Of a stretch of 64,000 nucleotides of DNA, positions 55,942 through 64,000 are shown in pieces. The notes under the pieces are model-generated. The model saw only the letters and a list, made by a program, of their open reading frames with translations. It had not been told where the DNA came from and searched no databases. Origin of the DNA: Gerris lacustris (lineage: Eukaryota > Arthropoda > Insecta > Hemiptera > Gerridae); the NCBI GenBank assembly GCA_951217055.1, contig CATNVA010000018.1:1550001-1614000 (forward strand), in the 5' to 3' direction. Both the position numbers and the translations under genes were made by a program. How positions within the stretch are numbered: the first letter of the stretch is position 1; each line of letters opens with the position of its first letter.

Positions 55942-56810
55942 AGATATTTTATGGATAGCGAGGATCAGTCAAAAGTAAAAAAACACAATGTTTTAGTTTG
56001 CCGACGTTTCGGAAAATATATTTCCTTCTCCAAGGCAAGATTATGAATGAGTTAATTTATTTTTCATGGTGGGTTTACAGTTAGGAAGTATAGAGTTGGG
56101 ATGTCAACACATGTACCACATGTTACAATTATATCGTAAAGATGTCAGGAGACATCATAATATATTGGTCTTAAAAAACCTTTTACATACTCCTTGAAGA
56201 AGACATTTAAAGGAATGTTGGGTGCATAATAATTTATCTATAGAACAAAACAAAAATAAGGAAGAAATTGAACAAAAAATTAAGTATAGCAAAAACCGAA
56301 AACATTTATGACGAGAGGTTCTCTTTATAAAATAATAATAATAATGAACTAGCTATAGCTAGCTTTATAGTTATAACAATTATTATTAGATTTAGTTATT
56401 TAATTAGATTATTTATAATGTTAAAGCAGTGGGAGCTGAGGTTGTTAGTGTCTGTTCTATTATTTACAGTGTTGTTTTTGGTTATGTGAATCATCTCTAA
56501 TATGTTGTTTTTGTATTTATTGGGTGCATGAGTGATTATAACAGGATGATCAAAGTCAAAGGTATGTCCTGTTGATAGGAATGGTTAGTTAGGGCAGTAG
56601 GATTGATGGGATTGTTTATGCAACTTCTTTTATGTTGGTAAATTCTATTTTTTAGGTATTCTGAGGTTTGGCCAATAAATGATTTATGAAAAATAAACTA
56701 ACTCATTCATAATCTTGCCTTGAAGAAGGAAATATATTTTCCGAAACGTCGGCAAACTAAAACAGTGTGTTTTTTACTATTGACTGATCCTCGCTATCCA
56801 TAAAATATCT
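55942..56810 (-). mobile_element. Penelope-like element, truncated, inverted ends
   Basis: 55942-56068 and 56688-56810 are inverted repeats carrying TTGAAGA and CCGAAACGTCGG, the Penelope terminal-repeat motif. The C-terminal GIY-YIG nuclease region lies between them on the minus strand. The RT domain is missing. Confidence 0.8.
56396..56690 (-). pseudogene. Penelope GIY-YIG endonuclease domain
   Basis: The minus strand reads SFIGQTSEYLKNRIYQHKRS, the second half of the GIY-YIG signature (Y-x-G-Q-T) with the conserved R and H that follow. After a one-base frameshift near 56575 comes FDFDHPVIITHAPNKYK and LEMIHITKNN, including the conserved glutamate, and then the terminal NRTDTNNLSS block to a stop at 56396. 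This is the C-terminal endonuclease of Penelope-like retroelements, which cuts target DNA. The first GIY half and all of the RT are missing, so it is inactive. Confidence 0.85.
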
Positions 56811-56860
56811 GTTAATTATTTCACAGTCGATACTTTCCAAATCTTAGTTAAAAATAAAAA

Positions 56861-57735
56861 ATCACAGGGAAGTACTTGCGTCCAAGTACTTTTTAGGGTT
56901 TTGTAGAAGATTAAGCATGCCCGTTATGTAATTATGATTTTATTCTTCGATCTCAAGGGTCCTGGTTCGATCCCCCGGGGGGTCACAATGTTTTTCATCG
57001 GTAATAACGACTAGAAAAATTCTTTTTTTTTGACCATTTCCATCGCTTCACCATAAGGTATAACCATGAATTATTTCGAAATTTTAGGACCACCCGTTAT
57101 ATAGTGGTTAGGGAGGGGGGACATTTTTGGGGGTATATTTTGACTTATAAAATTAATAAAGAATGAAAAATTTAAAAAAGCAAATATACATTTGAATCCT
57201 ACTCTTCACCAGCTTTCATATGATACCCGACTCAAAATTTTAAAAAAATAAATTTTTTGGCACACTTCATATTTTCGCGCCCAAAATTGGCAATTTTTTT
57301 AAAATTTGGGATGAACTCCCGGAATTTGATGAAGCCCCACAATAAGGCATTAGCATGAATTATTTCGAAATTTTAGGACCAGCCGAAGTATAGTGGTTGG
57401 GGGGGGGGGGGACATTTTTTTGGGTATATTTTTATTTTTTTACCCAATAAGGAATGCAAAATTTACAAAAGCTTATATATATTTGCGTCCTACTCTTCAG
57501 CAGCTTTCATTTGATACCCCACTCGAAAATTAAAAAAAATATAAATTTTTGAGTTTACAACATTTTTGCGAATTGAGCATGCGCATATTTAATTTTGAAC
57601 TTCTGTATATTTTTCCTGTGGTTGGGTCAAAAAGTTGCACCAGTATTTCAAATGTCAGCTCTTTAGCTTAAACGGTTCGGGCCCTATGAACCAAAGAGCG
57701 ACGGACAGACGGACACATCACCCTTTTAATCAGCA
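56861..57735 (+). mobile_element. family H copy 2
   Basis: The terminal hairpin AAGTACTTGCGTCCAAGTACTT lies at 56870-56892, then TTTTTAGGG. A tRNA-like CTGGTTCGATCCCCCGG block lies at about 56961, and two tandem units of about 289 bp start with CATGAATTATTTCG (57065, 57354). The 3' part has GACGGACAGACGGAC. A shorter copy is at 23405. Confidence 0.75.
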
Positions 57736-57819
57736 TCAGCGTTGGCATTAAGAGGTGTAGAATGGGCTCAACAGATAGTGGATCATTTGAGTAGAACAGA
57801 GCTGATATCCTGTAGAATT
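57736..57819. other. gene-free spacer
   Basis: No recognised feature between the family H copy and the right arm. Confidence 0.3.
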
Positions 57820-57866
57820 ATTTTCATAAATTCGAGTTTGTTACCTTGTGGATGTCAAACATTTCA

Positions 57867-58658
57867 TCATCTGGCTTCCTGTAGAGTCGTATAGTTTAGA
57901 TTCTTCTGAGAACAACATTTCCAACTGAAAAAACATTTCTCTTTAAAATTGAAAGCATCAATTTTTGAACGAGTCAAGTTCGCAGGCACAGTTAATGATT
58001 TAAAAACCGCTGGTGATTGGATTTCCTTTGTTGCTTGCTGCTCTCTAAAAAAGTTTTTTTCACCTCTTTCTTTAACAATTGTCTCTCTAAAAATTATCAC
58101 TTCGCCTTCACTGAGATAAGTTGAATCGTTTGGATTAAACTTATTTTTAGACGTTATATATGGGAGCGTCTATGTACGGAGGTCATCTTAAGGAAAAATT
58201 TTAAAGTCTCTCCACGTAAAGTTAACTTATTAATTGCCAAAACAGAGACTTTTCCAATTTTCCTATTTTTAGACGTTCTTCAGCAAATATATACGAAAAA
58301 TGCACAAACAACCGAATTACCTGTAAAATAAGCAAAGCAGATTATTAAGAAGTATTACATATTGGTATGTAATTTCAGGGGATGCCCTTAGAACTAGTGT
58401 TAAAGTCAATTTTAATTATACTGCGCTTTCCAATTCATCTTCTTCAAATTGATGATCATCTATAGACCGAAAGCTATCGATTAAGTAGGAAGCACAGCAC
58501 ACGCAAATAGGTTTAGAATTTAAAGCGCCTGGCTGGTGCACACAATATTTTGTCAAACACACAAAAATATACATACAAACATACACAAGATATATCTGTT
58601 TTTTTTTTACGGATTTGGTTTCAGAATGGTCTGAAACTGATTTGTTTGTATTTGACAC
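57867..58658 (-). pseudogene. unrecognised cysteine-containing coding sequence, right arm
   Basis: Inverted copy of 55148-55767. The minus strand reads 58658-58416 ending in FRSIDDHQFEEDELESAV and 58100-57867 with FFREQQATKEIQSPAVFKSL and IDAFNFKEKCFFSWKCCS, where a frameshift has altered the C-x-x-C block. It is longer than the left copy between the two segments (58110-58290), where TTTTTAGACGTT occurs twice 125 bp apart, consistent with a small insertion there. Function unknown. Confidence 0.5.
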
Positions 58659-59164
58659 ATCAAAAGTCGTGAATGGACTGCGATTTATGCTGCAATAATT
58701 AAATATTTGTTGCGTTACTTAATTCACCCCCCCCCCCCCCTCACAAACTCCCCCCCCCCCCTGAAACATTCCCTCGACGATTTAAGACTTTTAGAGATTT
58801 TATAATAGCCTTAGACCGACATTACAAAGGAGTTCAATATTTAAAAGCTTAAAAATATCAGTTTTTTGCCATTTTGGAAAATGTTAGCAATTTTTAAAAT
58901 TCTGTAGAACCGGTAGAAATTGTAGTAGAAATAAATTTGACTAGTGCATTTGAAAGGAAATTTTGTGCTCTTTAATTTTGAATAGAACTATTTTGTCGAC
59001 AGGACCAGCCGTTTTCAAGTTATACGCGAAAAACCGAAAAATGTGCAAAATAATCGTGGTTTTTAGCCCACCAAAAGTTATCCGCCCTGATTTAGAGGTC
59101 GCAAATTTGGATTTGACATCTCCTAATCATGCCTGAGGACACAAAAAAAAAAAATCATTTCCTG

Positions 59165-59295
59165 GACTACTAGTGGAGTAGAGAGATAATCTTTTGTAGT
59201 ACTAAAATGTAACATTTGAGAACACTACTCATAGAATAAGATATATTGATGTACTAAATGTTATTTATGTATTAATATGTTTTATTCAATAAAGG

Positions 59296-59300
<5 letters not shown>
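59165..59300 (+). mobile_element. LINE 3' end fragment
   Basis: It shares AGTGGAGTAGAGAGATAAT, TAGTACTAAAATGTAA and TTATTCAATAAAGGTA with the LINE 3' ends at 53220-53330 and 55800-55940. It runs directly into the TA microsatellite. Confidence 0.75.

Positions 59301-59385
<85 letters not shown>
59300..59385. repeat. (TA)n microsatellite at LINE 3' end
   Basis: About 85 bp of TA starting at the position where the other LINE copies have an A-rich end. Confidence 0.95.
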
Positions 59386-59390
<5 letters not shown>

Positions 59391-59599
59391 AAAAAAAGTT
59401 TAATTTTCCTGCATTGAGTCGATAAATATAATATATACTCTTTATTTCTCAGAGTCAAGCTCTATTTTGACTTAAGCTCCAATTTACCCAAATAATCCGG
59501 TAGTCCTATGAATTCAATCAGTATCAAAAAATGCAGACTTAATTTGTTAAAGCCTCCAAGCCATTGTTAAACAAAACCAGGGATGATATTTGCTATTAA

Positions 59600-60093
59600 A
59601 GGTCGGCACTCATCGGACTTCATTCTTTAGCGAGGGCTGTAAATCGTATTTAAATGAAAATACACACTCTCCTCGATCAACTGAATATTTCACAAAGCCG
59701 GCTTACTTCCTAACAAGGCCGTCATTAGTGCAAAAATCCAACAATAAAATAAGCTGGTAAAGTACCGGCTTATTTTACATACTACGTATATTACTCCATC
59801 TTTTCTTCCCTCCATATTTTACTTAGTCGTGTTTGCTCTATCATTTGTATTATTAATAATAAAATATGTGTTTTTAAGCTATAACATTATTACTGTTATA
59901 TATACATTGATTTGTTGATTTTTATTTAGATATTATGTATTACAGTGTTGCCTATAATTATTAATTTATAATGTTGTCACCATGGAGACAAAAATAAACA
60001 AACCATTCTCTTCGTTCTCTACAACACGATTGACTTTTTATTATAATTTAAGTTCTAACTAATAATATAAAATAATGTTTATTATACATTACA
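59600..60093 (+). repeat. probable 5' LTR of gypsy element (left edge unknown)
   Basis: The region ends ATTACA at 60093 and is followed by TGGTGGCAGAAG, a likely primer-binding site, and then gag at 60182. The left edge cannot be set because the 3' LTR lies outside the window. ATAAA-type signals occur near 59992. Confidence 0.45.
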
Positions 60094-60105
60094 TGGTGGC
60101 AGAAG
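60094..60105 (+). promoter_or_regulatory. putative primer-binding site
   Basis: TGGTGGCAGAAG lies directly after the putative LTR end, the normal position of the tRNA primer site in LTR elements. The matching tRNA was not identified. Confidence 0.45.
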
Positions 60106-60181
60106 AAAACAAAGGTGAGAAGAATTTTAAAGAATAATAATTTTGGTTTAAAAGAAGTAATTTGTTTGTAAAATATCTAAA

Positions 60182-61780
60182 ATGGAATTACGTGCTCCAG
60201 GACCCCTTGTTTTTGATAATACAGTACAAGATAAGTGGCCTAAATGGAAACAGAGGTTTGAATTGTTTATGTTGGCTTCGGGAAATGATAAAAAATCCCG
60301 TCAAGTACTTGCCAGCAAGTTACTAAAAGGGTTTCTTCGCTCATTAGAATTCATAAGTTCATTATTATTATTTATTTATTTTGTTTAAACAAAATATTTT
60401 TTTTTTTTTTATGTTTGCCTTATTTTTAGGACCTGTCCTAATAGGGTAGTAGGGGAGGGAGACATTTTTTTGCGTTTTGTTTTAATTTTTTGGGGGGTAA
60501 AATGGACGCAAATTTGGAAACACGATATATTTTTGTGAACAACAATTTTGGGGCTCCATAATTAAGGCCCCTAATATTTTTAAAATTTGAATTTATTAAA
60601 TTAATTCTCGGAAATATCATCAGACCACAGTGATGCATATTCTTGTATGTTTGCCATATTTTTAGGACCTGTCCTAATGGGGTAGCAGGGAGGGGGGACA
60701 TTTTTTTGCGTTTTGTTTTAATTTTTTGGGGGGTTTAATTGGGAGTTTCCAAATGGCCGCCATTTTGGAAACTCGATATATTTTTGTGAACCAAATTACC
60801 ATACCTTTAAAATGATACCCAACTTTGAATTTTCAAATGACAAAAATTTTGGGGCTCCATAGTTACGGCCCACTAAAAATGTTAAAATTTGAATTTTTTT
60901 AGATCAATTCCCGGAAATTTCATTGGACCACAGAGATGCATATCCATGTATTTTTGCCTTTTTTTAGGACCAATTCTAATGGGGTATTGCAGGGGGGGGG
61001 GGGGGGAGGGGTACATTTTGGGTTTGTCTTAATTTTTGGGGGGTAAAATGGCCACCATTTTGAAAACGCGATATATATTTGTGATCTACATTTCAATACC
61101 TTTGAAATAATACCACACTTGAAAATTACAAAAAATATAAAATATTGCGATCTATTCGCAATTGATCGCAGATCGCAGAAATTTGGAGTGTTCAATAGTT
61201 TTTCTGTTTTTGGGCAAAACAATTTTACTTGTATACCAAATTTCAAGTCTATAGCTTTAGTAGGTCGGGAGATATACTCCCGAGATGCGACGAACGGACG
61301 GACGAACTGCCAAAAGCATAAGGGTTTCTAGGACGACCTCGAAACCCTAAAAAGACGAAGAAACAAAATTAGCAATATTTCTAACTTTAATTGGAGAAGA
61401 TGGATTGAATGTATTTAATTCATTACAGCTAGATGAAAAAGTTCAAACATTAGATAAAATACTGACTGACTTTAGAAATAAATGTGTTGCTAAGCCTAAT
61501 ATAACTATTGAAGCATTTAGATTTAGTATTTTAAATCAAAAGCCAGGGCAAGCTATAGAACAATTTGTAAGTGAATTGAGGAACCAAGCGGCGGCTTGTT
61601 GGTATACTTGTGAATCTTGCTCAAAGTCTTACATGGATCCATTGTTAAGAGACAGATTAGTGTTGGCAGTGAATAATAAAAGCATTCAGAAGCGACTGCT
61701 TAAAGAAAAGAATATAGCACTCAGTCGTCATAGATATAATAAAATCCACCGAGATGTCTGCAGAATATACTAAAGTTATA
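60182..61780 (+). pseudogene. gypsy gag, split by a family H element
   Basis: MELRAPGPLVFDNTVQDKWP and WKQRFELFMLASGNDKK are followed after the insert by DEETKLAIFLTLIGEDGLNV, EAFRFSILNQKPGQAIEQFV and SELRNQAAACWY, which is the gag capsid pattern common to insect gypsy elements (the Q-x-x-E-x-x-x-x-FVxxLRxxA block). After LLKEKNIALS a frameshift leads to DIIKSTEMSAEYTK, the usual end of this domain. The capsid part forms the particle in which reverse transcription occurs. Coding parts are 60182-60292 and 61352-61780. Confidence 0.85.
60293..61351 (+). mobile_element. family H copy 3 in gag
   Basis: It begins with the hairpin AAGTACTTGCCAGCAAGTTACT and AGGGTTTCTTCGC and ends CGGACGGACGAACTGCC...CGAAACCCTAAAAAG. 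The interior has three degenerate units starting TTTTAGGACC (about 60425, 60659, 60961). It splits gag between the residues GNDKK and DEETK. Confidence 0.8.
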
Positions 61781-62034
61781 ATATAATAAGATATAATAAT
61801 AATAGCCATTTATTGAAAAACATTTACAATTACATTTTTCTATAAAATTAATACTTTTTTTTACCTGTTTTCAAATAGGTTTTTAGAACCGTGGCACCCA
61901 AGTTTAAATAAAATTGAAGAATATGAAGTGGCAGTAGATAAGATTAGTAAACCTGTATCAAGTAGAAATGAAAAACATAATAAAATATCTTACTTAATTA
62001 AATAATTATACCATCGAAAGACCAATGTATTTAT
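61781..62034. other. degraded gag linker
   Basis: AT-rich with a likely small insertion at 61790-61870. Protein similarity is not visible until the zinc knuckle at 62035. Confidence 0.4.
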
Positions 62035-62175
62035 GTAAGAAATGTGTTCAAACTCATTAAAGAGGAAATTGTCCCGCATATGGTAAAATTTGCAACCTAT
62101 GCAAGGCTAGAAATAATTTTACTTATGGATGCTACTTAAGAAACGGAAATAGGAACATTCATGATGTAGAAAGTA
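62035..62175 (+). pseudogene. gypsy zinc-knuckle region
   Basis: The reading KKCVQTH, then GNCPAYGKICNLCKARNNF and GC is the double zinc knuckle of insect gypsy elements (C-x-x-x-H-x-x-G-x-CPAYGKxCxxCxxxxHF). One stop and an H-to-N change are present. In the intact protein it would bind packaged RNA. Confidence 0.8.
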
Positions 62176-62279
62176 ATGAAGACGGCGCGGCGTTGTGAAT
62201 GACTCAGGTGATGCTTCGTCATTAGCTTTAGATAGTATTCAGGTAAATTCCGTTAATGGAACGAAGTCTAAAGAATGCG

Positions 62280-62640
62280 GAATCTGACAATTAAAATAAA
62301 TAATATAAACTGTAAATTCAAATTAGATACTAGTAGTGAATGCAATATAATGCCTCTAAATTTGCTGAATCATCTCTGTAATAATAAAGTTAAGAATATT
62401 TTGAAGAATACCACAGTTCAACTGATTCCATTCTAAGATACTGATAATATAGTTTTTAAGATTCCAGCTTTAGGTGAGATTATTTTGGATTGTCTTGTTA
62501 GTAATAAAATGTACAAAATTAAATTTATTGTTACAAGAGTTTGAACAATAAACCTATTTTAGGCTTAAATACTAGTGTGGGTTTAAATCTAATTAATAAA
62601 TATGATTCGGTGAAGGTGAATTTAATTAAACATGATGGAA
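62280..62640 (+). pseudogene. gypsy aspartic protease remnant
   Basis: FKLDTSSECNIMPLNLL carries the D-T-S catalytic triad at the expected place (residue after S is S rather than G). After frameshifts a PILGLN block and LNLINKYDSVKVN lead into the RT region. The protease would process the polyprotein; here it is broken. Confidence 0.7.
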
Positions 62641-62684
62641 ATATTATTCATAAAACTAATTCTGATAGCAAACGAAGTGTAATG

Positions 62685-63231
62685 GATAAATCGGAATGAA
62701 TTAGTAAGTATAGTATTGTTTTTAATGGTGTAGGTAAGTTCCCTGGTAAGCCTGTACCCCTAAAATTAAGAGAAGGGGCTGTACCTGTAATTAGATAAAT
62801 CGGAATGAATTAGTAAGTATAGTATTGTTTTTAATGGTGTAGGTAAGTTCCCTGGTAAGCCTGTACCCCTAAAATTAAGAGAAGGGGCTGTACCTGTAAT
62901 TAGATAAATCGGAATGAATTAGTAAGTATATAGTATTGTTTTTAATGGTGTAGGTAAGTTCCCTGGTAAGCCTGTACCCCTAAAATTAAGAGAAGGGGCT
63001 GTACCTGTAATTAGATAAATCGGAATGAATTAGTAAGTATAGTATTGTTTTTAATGGTGTAGGTAAGTTCCCTGGTAAGCCTGTACCCCTAAAATTAAGA
63101 GAAGGGGCTGTACCTGTAATTAGATAAATCGGAATGAATTAGTAAGTATAGTATTGTTTTTAATGGTGTAGGTAAGTTCCCTGGTAAGCCTGTACCCCTA
63201 AAATTAAGAGAAGGGGCTGTACCTGTAATTA
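62685..63231 (+). repeat. five tandem copies of a 109-bp pol segment
   Basis: GATAAATCGGAATGAATTAG marks unit starts at 62685, 62794, 62903, 63014 and 63123. Periods are 109, 109, 111 and 109 bp; the longer one has an extra TA. Copies are otherwise nearly identical. The unit encodes FNGVGKFPGKPVPLKLREGA, the start of the gypsy RT region. The period is not a multiple of three, so each copy shifts the frame. Confidence 0.95.
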
Positions 63232-64000
63232 AGGCACCACGAAGACTTCCAAAAGCTATTCTACCTAAACTTAAACAGTCGTTAGATGAATTAGAGAAGA
63301 AAGAAATAATTGCAAAAGTAGAAGAGCCTACAGAATGAGTAAATAACATGATTGCTGTTGAAAAGTCTGATAATAAATTGAGGATTTGCTTAGATCCTGC
63401 GGAGTTAAATAATCAGTTGATGAGACAGCACCATCCTATTCCTAATCCTGAGGATATACTATCTAATCTAACCGGTAAAACATTCTACAGTGTGATTGAT
63501 CTGAATAAAGGATTCCATCGGGTAGTTTTAGACGAGGAATCATCTAATAGGAGGAATCATCATAAGTTTGTACTTTTACCACACCTTATGGGAGGTACAA
63601 ATATAACAGATTAGTTTTTGGGATTAATGCAAGTCCGGAATTTTTTCAATAAAAGAATTCGGAAGTTTTTGGTCATATAACTGATGATATTTATATTGAC
63701 GATATTTTTATTGCCTCTGATAACGAGGAAGAGCATGACAGGTTAGTGATCGAGTTACTTGAAACGGCTAAGAAAAATGGAATAACTTTTAACAAGGATA
63801 AATTTATTTACAAACAAAATCAGATAAAAGTTTTAGGTTTTTTGGTATCCGAGAACGGTTTAGAAATAGATAAAGACAGAATTAATGCTATCATTAGTAT
63901 GCCAACTCCTAGAAATAAGAAAGAGGTTTCGAGATTCTTAGGATTAATAAAGTATATTGGTAAATTTATTCCTAACCTGTCTAAAGATACTGCTGTGCTC
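63232..64000 (+). pseudogene. gypsy reverse transcriptase (runs off window)
   Basis: Follows the tandem repeat: RRLPKAILPKLKQSLDELEK, IIAKVEEPTE, a stop where W is expected (63336 region), LRICLDPAELNNQL, HHPIPNPEDILSNLTG, FYSVIDLNKGFHRVVLDEES (motif A D), a frameshift at about 63600, LVFGINASPEFFQ, a stop, DDIYIDDIFIAS (YIDD active site) and QIKVLGFLVSENGLEI, then FLGLIKYIGKFIPNLSK. These are the standard gypsy RT blocks in order. RNase H and integrase would lie beyond 64000. At least two stops and one frameshift inactivate it. Confidence 0.9.

Noticed and set aside
56955..56985. tRNA gene suggested by GGTTCGATCCCCCGG
   Set aside because: Only a T-arm/B-box-like block is present. No A box or acceptor stem is found upstream, and it is part of a dispersed repeat.
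62685..63231. CRISPR-like array
   Set aside because: The repeats are directly adjacent without spacers, and the unit is gypsy pol sequence in a eukaryotic context.

Overview
This is AT-rich eukaryotic DNA in which I recognise no single-copy host gene, no rRNA and no intact tRNA gene. Every coding stretch I can identify belongs to a transposable element: non-LTR retrotransposons with AP endonuclease and reverse transcriptase (RT), Ty3/gypsy LTR elements, a Penelope-like element with a GIY-YIG nuclease, PIF/Harbinger and piggyBac DNA transposons, MITEs, a tRNA-derived SINE, a Helitron-type end, and several dispersed families with a terminal hairpin and a CTGT microsatellite. This mix suggests an arthropod, most likely an insect and perhaps a hemipteran, but the order cannot be fixed from these elements. 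All large frames are broken by frameshifts, stops or insertions.

Layout. 1-9 kb: end of a Harbinger element, SINE copy, hammerhead-like inverted repeats inside a directly repeated 150-bp segment, a TA-target MITE, a LINE ORF1 fragment and a hairpin/CTGT repeat. 9-15.3 kb: minus-strand LINE, gypsy/LTR debris, palindromic GCGAGCGTAGCGAGCC units. 15.7-18.5 kb: hairpin repeat with a piggyBac derivative inserted, then a complete SINE. 20-23.7 kb: microsatellite-bearing repeats, a Harbinger MITE, an LTR-like segment. 23.75-30.5 kb: one minus-strand LINE split by three later insertions. 30.6-34.8 kb: a roughly 4-kb palindromic foldback structure. 35-37 kb: LINE ORF1 and a collapsed Harbinger element.

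37.1-45.9 kb is a nest of at least four levels: a dispersed repeat contains an 8.1-kb LINE, which contains a TIR transposon inside its RT, which contains another LINE and a Helitron-like end. Target duplications show the order of events. 46-49.7 kb: MITEs, a second piggyBac copy, an LTR-like segment. 50-53.3 kb: the best preserved LINE. 54.5-59.1 kb: a 1.2-kb-armed inverted repeat carrying an unrecognised cysteine-containing coding sequence in both arms, with a LINE tail, a Penelope-like element and another repeat between the arms. 60.1-64 kb: a gypsy element running out of the window, with gag split by an insertion and a 109-bp segment of pol amplified to five copies.

There is no operon-like cooperation between genes. 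The interest lies in the element architectures and the order in which they were inserted. Functional statements rest on family knowledge applied to motifs visible in translation. Element boundaries come from terminal repeats and target-site duplications read directly from the sequence. No database search was run.
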